A DNA stretch of 64,000 nt from JAXHUH01 sp034211175. GTDB taxonomy: Bacteria; Actinomycetota; Acidimicrobiia; Acidimicrobiales; CAIXPF01. The position numbers were made by a program, and so were the translations under genes. This document shows, in pieces, positions 57,431 through 64,000 of the stretch (within the stretch, counting starts at the first letter, position 1; every line of letters starts with the position of its first letter). The DNA lies in the NCBI GenBank assembly GCA_034211175.1, contig JAXHUH010000344.1:1-64000 (forward strand). The letters are read 5' to 3'. The notes under the pieces were generated by a model that made no database searches, had not been told where the DNA came from, and saw only the letters and a program-made list of their open reading frames with translations.

Positions 57431-59593
57431 TCAGTCCCCGTCGGGGTCGAACGCCGTGGTCAGCGGCGGCCGACCGCCGGGCACGACCTCGAGGTCCCGG
57501 GCGCCGTCGATCACCGTGCGACCGCCCTCCACGGTGACCGTCAGCTCCTGGTGTGCGACCCGGATGCCCGCAACCCGCAGCCGGGTGATGGTCTCGGGGA
57601 GCTCGGGAGCGATCCAGATCCGGCCGGCGGGTACCCACGGATCGAGCCGTAGCAGCGTCCGTAGCCACAGCAGCGGCGACGCCGCGGCCCACGCCTGGGG
57701 CGAGCACGACGTCGGGTACCCGGCGGGGGCCGACAACTGGCGCCGGTCGAACCCGGCGAACAGCTCGGGCAGACGGCCCCGGTGGGCGTGGGCGACGTCG
57801 AGCTGGGCCGTGATGATCCGATGTGCCTCCTCGACGAACCCGTAGCGGGCCAGCCCGGCGGCGCACAGCGCGTTGTCGTGGGGCCACACCGACCCGTTGT
57901 GGTAGCTCACCGGGTTGTACGCCGGCATCGACGTGGCCAGCGTCCGCACGCCGTAGCCGCTGAACATCTCGTCGGACATCAGCCGGCGGGCGACGACGGC
58001 GGCACGGTCGGGCTCGACGATCCCCGCCCACAGGCAGTGCCCGACATTGGAGGCGAGCGCGTCGATCGGGCGCTTGTCGGCGTCGAGCCCGAGTGCGTAC
58101 CAGCTGTTGCGCTCGACCCAGAAGTCCTCGTTGAAGCGGCGCCGCAGCTCCTTCGCCTTCGCCGCGTAGCGCTCGAAGGTCGCGGCGTCACCGGCCTCGC
58201 GGGCGAAGTGGGCGCGGGCCGTGTACGCCGCGTAGGTGTACGCCTGGACCTCGCACAGCGCGATCGGTGCCTCGGCGAGGCGGCCGTCGGCGTGGCGGAT
58301 CGCGTCCCACGAGTCCTTCCACCCCTGGTTGGCGAGCCCGCGCTCGCTCCGGCAGTGGTACTCGACGTAGCCGTCGCCGTCGCGGTCGCCGAAGTGCTCG
58401 ATCCACGCCAGCGCCCGGTCCACGTGGGGCAGCAGGCGCTCGACCAGGTCGTCGCGCGTGTCCCACCGGCGCAGCTCGCCGACGAGCATGACGAACAGCG
58501 GGGTCGCGTCGATCGAGCCGTAGTACACGTGCCCGCCGCCGAGGGAGAGGTCGCCGGCGCTGCCGAAGCGCATCTCGTGGAGGATCTTGCCCGGCTCCTC
58601 CTCGGTGGCCGGGTCGACGTCGCGGCCCTGGAACCGGGCGAGCGTCTCGAGCACACCGTGCGCGAGCGACGAGTCGGCGATCAGCGTCATCCACGCGGTG
58701 AGCAGGGAGTCGCGACCGAACACGGTCATGAACCACGGCGCGCCGGCGGCGAGGATCGGCAGCTCGGGGTGGTCGGGGTCGAAGATCCGCAGGGCACCGA
58801 GGTCCTCCCCGGACCGTGCGAACGTCTCGGCCAGGCGGGCGTCGTCGGTCTCGACGGTCGGCAGCGTCGCCCGCCACGTCGCCATCCGACGCAGCGGCAC
58901 CGAGTCGTGGTCGGCGCCATCGCAGGTGAAGCGCGACTCGACCGGCGTCCCGCCGAGCACCACGGAGACCTCGACACACGTCTCCCAGCTGTCGCCCGGG
59001 TCGAGGGCGACGCGCCAACGGAGCCCGTCGGTCCCGACGTCCACCCCGGCCGAGGCGCCGACCGTGACCCGACGCACGAGATCGCCCTGACGGTGGCCGT
59101 AGACCACGGAGGACTCACCGAGCTCCTGGCTGTGCTCCCCGCGCCGGCGGACCCGGCTCTCCTTCACCTCGAACAGGTCGGCGAAGTCGACGTCACAGCG
59201 GAGCTCGACGTCGAGCGCCACGTCGCCGAGCCCGTGGTTGGTGACGACGAGGCGCTCGCGCATCCCCTGGCCGATGTGGCGGTGGCGGAACATGACGACG
59301 TCGGCGTCGGCGTGGCCGGGTGCCGGCGCCCCGTGGCCACAGAACACGGCCGTGTACGGCGCGGCCACCTCGACGGTCAGCGGCTCGACCCGGTGGCCGT
59401 TCAGGCGCAGCTCCCACTGCGACAGGACGCGGGTGTCGAACACGAACAGGCCGTGGGGGAAGTCGGCGGCCATGTCGCCGGTGCGACCGGACACGCAGAA
59501 CGTCTGTCCCTCGACGAGGGTGACGGCCCCGTCGACGTGGGCCAGCGACGCCACCGGTGTGGTGCCCGCGAACGGCGATGGTGCATCGCTCAC
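57431..59593 (-). CDS. Amylo-alpha-1,6-glucosidase (glycogen debranching, GDE N-bis/GH133-like)
   Basis: The 720-residue protein has an N-terminal GDE_N_bis domain (about 10-230; GQTFCVSGRTGDMAADFPHGLFVFDTRVLS) and a C-terminal (alpha/alpha)6 barrel with WFMTVFGRDSLLTAWM, a YYGSIDATPLFVMLV strand, GLANQGWKDSWDAIRHADG and NGSVWPHDNALCAAG. Such proteins trim branch points or remove sugars from glycogen-like or glucosylated compounds. The GTG start has GAAGGGAAGGGAAGAC upstream. TAGCGT on the - strand at 59640-59635 is a likely -10. It lies 44 bases after the P-type ATPase. Confidence 0.87.
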   Translation of the reverse strand: MSDAPSPFAGTTPVASLAHVDGAVTLVEGQTFCVSGRTGDMAADFPHGLFVFDTRVLSQWELRLNGHRVEPLTVEVAAPYTAVFCGHGAPAPGHADADVVMFRHRHIGQGMRERLVVTNHGLGDVALDVELRCDVDFADLFEVKESRVRRRGEHSQELGESSVVYGHRQGDLVRRVTVGASAGVDVGTDGLRWRVALDPGDSWETCVEVSVVLGGTPVESRFTCDGADHDSVPLRRMATWRATLPTVETDDARLAETFARSGEDLGALRIFDPDHPELPILAAGAPWFMTVFGRDSLLTAWMTLIADSSLAHGVLETLARFQGRDVDPATEEEPGKILHEMRFGSAGDLSLGGGHVYYGSIDATPLFVMLVGELRRWDTRDDLVERLLPHVDRALAWIEHFGDRDGDGYVEYHCRSERGLANQGWKDSWDAIRHADGRLAEAPIALCEVQAYTYAAYTARAHFAREAGDAATFERYAAKAKELRRRFNEDFWVERNSWYALGLDADKRPIDALASNVGHCLWAGIVEPDRAAVVARRLMSDEMFSGYGVRTLATSMPAYNPVSYHNGSVWPHDNALCAAGLARYGFVEEAHRIITAQLDVAHAHRGRLPELFAGFDRRQLSAPAGYPTSCSPQAWAAASPLLWLRTLLRLDPWVPAGRIWIAPELPETITRLRVAGIRVAHQELTVTVEGGRTVIDGARDLEVVPGGRPPLTTAFDPDGD

Positions 59594-59637
59594 GTCTTCC
59601 CTTCCCTTCCGTGCACGGCCGGCGACATCGGGTGACG

Positions 59638-62334
59638 CTACGGCGGACCAGGACGGCTCGACCGCTCACCGCGGCGGTCGGCTCTCCGCCGCAGCGCCTT
59701 CCACAGGGCGTCGGCCGCGACCACCCCGGGCGCGGCAGCGAGAATCAGCGGCCACGTGACCGCCGGGGGTGCGGCGTGGTCGAGCGCGCCCGCGATGGCG
59801 GGCGCGACGATGCACGTGGCGGCCACGGCAAGCTCGATCGCGATCGCTGCCGCGAGGAACGGGTTCGACCGTAGCGGCACCGTCCAGGCCGGACGTGTGC
59901 GCGATCGGCAGGCGAACGCGTTCGCCGATTGGCCGACGACGACGGCGCAGAACGCGGCACCGGACGCGGCGGCGAGCGCCGGGCCGGTCGGGGCGGGATC
60001 ACCGGGTCGCCAGCCGGCGGCGACGAGACCGGCGGCGAACGCCCCCATCTCGAAGAGGATCTCGGTCGGACCGAGCACGGCGAACGCCCGCGTCGCGACC
60101 GTGCGGTCGAGCAACCGGCCCGCGGCCGGGGGCTCGTCGAGCACCCGCTCGGCCGGTGGTTCGGCACCGAGCGCGGCGGCCGACAGCGTGTCGGTGCCGA
60201 TGTCGAGGGCGAGGATCTGCAGCACACCGAGCGCGAGCGGGATCCGGCTGCCGGACAGAGCCCACACCGCGAACGGCGTGAGCTCGGCCACGTTGTCGGT
60301 CAGGTGGTAGGTCAGGAAGCGTCGGGCGTTGTGGAACGTCGCCCGTCCCTGGCGCACGGCGGCGACGATCGTGGCGAAGTGGTCGTCGAGGAGAACCAGG
60401 TCGGCCGCCTCCCGGGCGACGTCGGTGCCCGACGCGCCCATGGCGATGCCGATGTCGGCCTCCCGCAGCGCCGGCCCGTCGTTCACCCCGTCACCGGTCA
60501 TGGCGACGACGTGGCCCCGCGCCCGCAGCGCACGGGCGATGCGCAGCTTGTCCTCGGGCGTGACCCGGGCGACGACCACACCGTCCCGGTCGACGACGGC
60601 TCCGAGGACCTGGTCGTCGGTCGGTAGCTCCGAGCCGACGAGCACCGGTGCGTCCGGGTCGCGGAGCCCGACCTCTGCTGCGATCGCCGCCGCGGTGGCC
60701 GGGTGATCGCCGGTGATCATGGCGAGCCTGATGCCGGCCCGTCGGCAGGACGCCACCGCTTCGACGGCGTCGGGGCGGGGCGGGTCCTCGAGCGCGAGCA
60801 GGCCGAGGAGCACCAGGTCCCGCTCCGCATGGAGGACGGTGGCCGGTGGCGACGGGAGCCCGATCGCGCGGCCGCTGGGCCCGGAGGCGTCGGCGTGCGA
60901 CGGACGGCGACGCTCGACGTGGCGACGTTCGGCCACGGCGAGGACCCGCAGGCCACGGGCCGACAGGTCGTCGACCGCGGCCCGCGCCTCGTCGGTCGGT
61001 CCGCCGCAGACGTCGAGCACGCTGTCGGGCGCCCCCTTCACGAGGACGTGCACGTCGGTCACGACCGAGGCACGGCGACGACGCGGGTCGAACGGGAACC
61101 GCGTCCGCTCCGGGTCCTCGTCGGCGTCGCGGTCGGGGTCCGCTCCCACTCGACGGACAAGGGCGTCGATCGCCGCCTCCATCGGATCGCCCCGCGCCTC
61201 CCAGACGCCGTCGGACAGCACCGCCCGGCCACTGGAGCAGCGTCGGGCGACAACGGCCAACCTTCGCAGGACCACCCCGACCGGGTCACCCGACAGGTCG
61301 ACGACGGCGTCCGGCTCGTAGCCGACACCGGCGATGCGCGCCGTGCCGTGCGGCGTCCACACCTCGACGACGTTCATCCGGTTCTGGGTCAGGGTTCCCG
61401 TCTTGTCGGTGCAGACGAACGTGGTCGAACCGAGCGTCTCGACGGCTTCGAGCCGGCGCACCAGCGCGTGTTGGCGGGCCATGCGCTGGGCGCCGACGGC
61501 GAGCGACAGCGTGACGGTCGGCAGGAGCCCCTCGGGGACGAGCGCGACGGTGATGCCGATGGCGAAGACGAAGCCGTCACTCGGTGGCGTGTCGAGCAGC
61601 AATGTGAGCGCGAAGAAGCCCGCGCCGCACCCGACGGCGATGGCGGCGATCGTGCGCAACAGCCGGTGGAGCTCGAGCGCGAGCGGCGTCTGCGGTCGCT
61701 CGGCGCCCGCGGTGAGCAGGGCGATGCCGGCCAGGCGGGTGTTCGCACCGATGGCTGCGACCACGGCCGTGCCCTCGCCCTCGACGACGTAGGTGCCGGC
61801 GGCGAGCACGTCGCCGCGCTCGACCTCCGCCGGCTCGCTCTCGCCGGTGAGGAGCGAGGTGTCGAGCCGGAGGCCGTGGCTCGCCGCGCACTCGAGATCG
61901 GCCGAGACCCGGTCGCCGCCCTCGAGCAGGACGAGGTCGCCGACGACGAGCTCCGTCGCGTCGATCGCGCTCCGGTGTCCGTCGCGAACGACGGTGGCCG
62001 TCCGGGGCAGCAACGCCCGCAGCTCCTCGGCGGCCCGTTCGGCCCGGTGCTCCTGGGCGAACGCGAACACGGCGTTGACCACGACCACGACGAAGATGGC
62101 GACGCCGAGCTCAGGGAGCCCGCCGAGGATGGCGAGGGCCCCGGCGAACCAGAGCATGAGCGCGAAGAAGTGGACGAGCTGGCCGGCGAGCTTCCGCCAC
62201 GCCGGGGTGCGCCTCGCTTCCGGCAGCGTGTTGGGGCCGTCGCGGCGATGGCGCTCCTCGGCCTCGACGCTGGCCAGGCCGACCACGTCGACCCGCTCGG
62301 TGCCGCCCCCGCCATCCGACGTGATCTGACGCAT
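59638..62334 (-). CDS. Cation-transporting P-type ATPase (P2-type)
   Basis: The 898-residue pump has all signature elements: TGES in the actuator loop, phosphorylation site DKTGTLT with Asp310, the ion-coordinating VPEGLLPTVTL in helix M4, GDGVNDGPAL in the hinge and a six-helix C-terminal region. The PEGL motif is that of P2-type pumps (Ca2+, Na+ or K+ type); mycobacterial CtpF, a DosR target, belongs here. Ion specificity cannot be fixed. ATG start at MRQITSDGGGG. The debranching gene follows 44 bases later on the same strand. Confidence 0.92.
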   Translation of the reverse strand: MRQITSDGGGGTERVDVVGLASVEAEERHRRDGPNTLPEARRTPAWRKLAGQLVHFFALMLWFAGALAILGGLPELGVAIFVVVVVNAVFAFAQEHRAERAAEELRALLPRTATVVRDGHRSAIDATELVVGDLVLLEGGDRVSADLECAASHGLRLDTSLLTGESEPAEVERGDVLAAGTYVVEGEGTAVVAAIGANTRLAGIALLTAGAERPQTPLALELHRLLRTIAAIAVGCGAGFFALTLLLDTPPSDGFVFAIGITVALVPEGLLPTVTLSLAVGAQRMARQHALVRRLEAVETLGSTTFVCTDKTGTLTQNRMNVVEVWTPHGTARIAGVGYEPDAVVDLSGDPVGVVLRRLAVVARRCSSGRAVLSDGVWEARGDPMEAAIDALVRRVGADPDRDADEDPERTRFPFDPRRRRASVVTDVHVLVKGAPDSVLDVCGGPTDEARAAVDDLSARGLRVLAVAERRHVERRRPSHADASGPSGRAIGLPSPPATVLHAERDLVLLGLLALEDPPRPDAVEAVASCRRAGIRLAMITGDHPATAAAIAAEVGLRDPDAPVLVGSELPTDDQVLGAVVDRDGVVVARVTPEDKLRIARALRARGHVVAMTGDGVNDGPALREADIGIAMGASGTDVAREAADLVLLDDHFATIVAAVRQGRATFHNARRFLTYHLTDNVAELTPFAVWALSGSRIPLALGVLQILALDIGTDTLSAAALGAEPPAERVLDEPPAAGRLLDRTVATRAFAVLGPTEILFEMGAFAAGLVAAGWRPGDPAPTGPALAAASGAAFCAVVVGQSANAFACRSRTRPAWTVPLRSNPFLAAAIAIELAVAATCIVAPAIAGALDHAAPPAVTWPLILAAAPGVVAADALWKALRRRADRRGERSSRPGPP

Positions 62335-62450
62335 CCGACCACCTCCGGGCCGGGCCCCGTGGCCAGGCGCCGGGCGGACACCCGAGCGCGATGGACACCG
62401 ACGGCGCCCCCGTCGCGGTCCAACCGTGCGCCTCGGCGGTCGCGGCGGAC

Positions 62451-62506
62451 AGGGCCGGAGGTCACCACGTTGCTCCCCGGGGCCTCGGGGAAGGGCCGGA
62501 GGTCAC
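62451..62506. repeat. Direct repeats upstream of the P-type ATPase gene
   Basis: AGGGCCGGAGGTCAC occurs twice without change, 41 bases apart (four helical turns). Location 117-172 bases upstream of the ATPase ATG suggests activator sites. Confidence 0.6.
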
Positions 62507-62830
62507 GAGCCCGACGCGTGCCACGCGACCGGGCATCCGGCTGGCCGGACCGGGGCTCGTGGCCTGGGGTGATGTCGACGTTCGGCCCTAGTTCGGGCGT
62601 CGCCGTCGCGGTTCGATCGGCGGTGCACGGAAGCCGGCGTCGGCGCTGGCGCTCGCCCGTCCGCGCTCGGCGAGCACTTGCCGAGGGGTCCGGTCCTCCC
62701 GGTGCCCGACCGGTGTGGCAGCCGATGTCGGCGCCGGTGTCCGTGCCGTGTGGGGAGGCGTCGGGCCGGCGCTCAACGGGTCGCGCCGGTCCGGCCGCCC
62801 CCACCGGGTCTCCCGGTCGGGCCGCCCTGC

Positions 62831-62856
62831 GCCGGGGCGTGACGTCACACCCCGGC
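62831..62856. promoter_or_regulatory. 26-bp palindrome over the -35 region of the PCD-VOC gene
   Basis: Arms of 13 bases (62831-62843 and 62844-62856) match at 12 of 13 positions around TGACGTCA. The site ends two bases before the TAGCGT -10 box, so a bound repressor would cover the -35 region. Confidence 0.65.
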
Positions 62857-62858
62857 GG

Positions 62859-62864
62859 TAGCGT
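62859..62864 (+). promoter_or_regulatory. -10 box (TAGCGT) of the leaderless PCD-VOC gene
   Basis: TAGCGT lies exactly seven bases before the ATG at 62872, and no ribosome site is present. The same box and spacing occur at 30810-30815. Confidence 0.65.
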
Positions 62865-62871
62865 GCGCGCC

Positions 62872-63579
62872 ATGGCCGATCCGGTGTCCCCCGCCGAGCT
62901 CGACGGGCGCGGCGTCCTTCCCGACTGGCGCTACCTCCTCGGGAGGATCGAGGCGCGCTTCGACGCCGGGAGCTTCGCCCGGGCGGCGGCGTTCATCGAG
63001 GAGATCGCCGCGCTCGCCGACGCCGCCGACCACCACCCCTGCGTCGATCTCCGCCCTCCGGGTGTCGTCCAGGTGGCCCTGACGTCCACGGAGACGGCCA
63101 GCGTCTCCGGCGACGAGGTCTCGCCCAACCCGCCGATCACCGAGCTCGACGTCGCGCTCGCGGCCGAGATCTCCGCGCTCGCCGAGCGGTTCGCCATCGC
63201 CCCGCAGCCCCTGGCCCCGAGCCGGCTCGAGGTGGCGATCGACGCGCTCGACATCGACGCCGTGAGGCCGTTCTGGGCCGCGATCCTCGGCTACGTCGAC
63301 GAGCCACCCCGCGACCCGGGTGGCACGGTCCTGGCCATCGTCGATCCGCTGCGGATCGGCCCGGCGTTCTGGTTCCAGCAGATGGACGAGCCCCGCCCCC
63401 AGCGCAACCGGGTCCACCTCGACGTGTCGGTCCCCCACGACGAGGCCGACGCACGGATCGCAGCGGCGCTCGCCGCCGGCGGCACGATGCTCAGCGACCG
63501 CCGGGCCCGGGCGTTCTGGGTGCTCGCCGACCCCGAGGGCAACGAGGCCTGCATCTGCACGTGGCAGGACCGCGACTGA
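62872..63579 (+). CDS. Fusion of pterin-4a-carbinolamine dehydratase-like and VOC domains
   Basis: The 235-residue protein has an N-terminal PCD/DCoH-like domain (about 1-115; IARFDAGSF... then DAADHHPCVDLRPPGVVQVALTS) and a C-terminal VOC-like domain (about 120-235; LEVAIDALDIDAVRPFWAAILGYVDEP, RNRVHLDVSVPHDEADARIAAALAAGG, FWVLADPEGNEACICTW). The paired histidines of the PCD active site are present (HH), but the third catalytic histidine in THxxxG is replaced by STE, so dehydratase activity is doubtful. Its ligand may be a pterin-like or other metabolite. Confidence 0.78.
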   Translation: MADPVSPAELDGRGVLPDWRYLLGRIEARFDAGSFARAAAFIEEIAALADAADHHPCVDLRPPGVVQVALTSTETASVSGDEVSPNPPITELDVALAAEISALAERFAIAPQPLAPSRLEVAIDALDIDAVRPFWAAILGYVDEPPRDPGGTVLAIVDPLRIGPAFWFQQMDEPRPQRNRVHLDVSVPHDEADARIAAALAAGGTMLSDRRARAFWVLADPEGNEACICTWQDRD

Positions 63580-63656
63580 CCCCGGTTCCCCACCCGGCGA
63601 GTAGCAGCGCGCCGGATTCGCGCGCCCGTGTCACGCAACGGCGGGCCGGATCGTCA

Positions 63657-63681
63657 TCTCCTCGGACACCAACCGAGGAGA
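63657..63681 (+). promoter_or_regulatory. Hairpin overlapping the ribosome site of the terminal AhpD-like gene
   Basis: TCTCCTCGG (63657-63665) and CCGAGGAGA (63673-63681) form a perfect 9-base stem with a 7-base loop. The right arm is the GAGGAG ribosome site itself, four bases before the ATG at 63686, so folding would hide it. Confidence 0.65.
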
Positions 63682-63685
63682 CGAC

Positions 63686-64000
63686 ATGACCGTCACCGAA
63701 CCCACCCCCGGCGCACCCATCGTCGACGCCACCGACCGGGTCGCCTACGAGGCGCACGTTCCCGAGATCATGCGCCACCTGCTCGCCGTCGAGGCGGAGA
63801 TCGCCCGCTCGACGCTCGACGTCGGGCTCGTCCACCTGGTCAAGCTGCGGGCATCGCAGATCAACGGGTGCGCGTTCTGCGTGCGCATGCACGCCGCCGA
63901 GGCCCGCCGCGACGGCGAGACCGACGATCGGCTCGACCACCTCGTCGTGTGGCACCACACCGACGACTACTCGGCCGCCGAGAAGGCGGCGTTCGCGTGG
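63686..64000 (+). CDS. AhpD-like carboxymuconolactone decarboxylase family protein, 3' truncated by window edge
   Basis: The visible 105 residues include the alkylhydroperoxidase AhpD-type core: RSTLDVGLVHLVKLRASQINGCAFCVRMHAAEAR, with the redox pair Cys62 and Cys65 (CxxC) and His69. AhpD relays electrons from lipoyl groups to peroxidases. The gene runs off the right edge, so the full length is not seen. Strong GAGGAG site that can be hidden in a hairpin (63657-63681). No link with the preceding fusion gene is evident. Confidence 0.88.
   Translation, partial: MTVTEPTPGAPIVDATDRVAYEAHVPEIMRHLLAVEAEIARSTLDVGLVHLVKLRASQINGCAFCVRMHAAEARRDGETDDRLDHLVVWHHTDDYSAAEKAAFAW

Larger units (their letters stand above)
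62335..62871. other. Intergenic region between P-type ATPase and PCD-VOC genes
   Basis: No gene is seen. The stretch has two identical 15-base direct repeats AGGGCCGGAGGTCAC (62451-62465 and 62492-62506), 41 bases apart, in the promoter of the ATPase, and near its right end the palindrome at 62831-62856 and -10 box of the PCD-VOC gene. Confidence 0.55.

Noticed and set aside
62400..62830. Further DosR-like boxes upstream of the P-type ATPase gene
   Set aside because: No site with both GGGAC and GTCCC halves was found; only single GGTCC fragments, which are expected by chance at this base composition.
1..64000. Prophage, insertion sequence, CRISPR array, rRNA or tRNA genes
   Set aside because: No transposase, integrase, phage structural protein, regularly spaced repeat or cloverleaf-like sequence was recognised on reading both strands; weak or unusual RNA genes could still be missed.

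Overview
This is about 64 kb of very GC-rich chromosomal DNA packed with short, mostly co-directional operons. The style (many GTG starts, ATGA/GTGA overlaps, leaderless genes preceded by a TANNNT box, DUF2510 proteins, actinobacterial SCP2-type thiolase, F420-linked genes, a Ku protein) points to a high-GC actinobacterium. A free-living member of the Acidimicrobiia is my best guess, but this rests on general character and not on a marker gene. I see no rRNA, tRNA, CRISPR array, insertion sequence or prophage. Most genes are metabolic, regulatory or stress-related.

Layout. 0-2 kb: end of a thiolase, an FbiA/CofD F420-synthesis enzyme and a flavin-reductase-like protein. 2.2-6.5 kb: a membrane diguanylate cyclase, a DUF2277 protein, a lipoprotein and a luciferase-like (probably F420-dependent) oxidoreductase. 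6.8-13.3 kb: an unusual DnaQ-type exonuclease with a DUF2510 tail, a GrpB protein, a cellobiose-phosphorylase-like GH94 enzyme with a CebR-like operator upstream, and a small lipoprotein. 13.3-21 kb: DUF1772, DUF3237-like, AlkC, a mycothiol-type DinB protein, malic enzyme, an HxlR/carboxymuconolactone decarboxylase divergent pair with twin operators, an NTF2-like protein and AraC-GyrI. 21-23.6 kb: a worn toxin-antitoxin patch (RHH-type antitoxin, small ORF, truncated phosphotransferase), an intact Phd/RelE pair and Ku. 23.7-29 kb: a DUF2510 membrane protein, DJ-1/PfpI, two AraC regulators, VOC, GNAT and a small monooxygenase-like protein.

29.1-32.8 kb and 49.1-52.6 kb hold two separate modules with the same order: ABC ATPase, permease, DesK-type kinase, NarL-type regulator. 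Between them lie an amidase, a class-3 lipase homologue lacking its serine, a 1145-residue AfsR/BTAD-like regulator, a DinB protein, a four-gene overlapping cassette (PIG-L deacetylase, methyltransferase, glycosyltransferase, acyl-CoA dehydrogenase-like), a DUF4956/VTC pair, a universal stress protein, a siderophore-interacting protein, a PRISE-type reductase and its divergent XRE regulator.

52.7-62.3 kb is a stress and carbohydrate island: a GT4 glycosyltransferase, Hsp20, GH65 phosphorylase and universal stress protein on the + strand, and a P-type ATPase followed by an amylo-1,6-glucosidase on the - strand. DosR-box-like palindromes stand upstream of the first universal stress protein and of the glycosyltransferase, suggesting a hypoxia or dormancy regulon. 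The window closes with a PCD-VOC fusion and the start of an AhpD-like protein.

The most interesting non-coding signals are related palindromes in convergent gene junctions, repeated TAGCGT leaderless promoters, and several operator-like inverted repeats placed precisely at divergent or regulated promoters.
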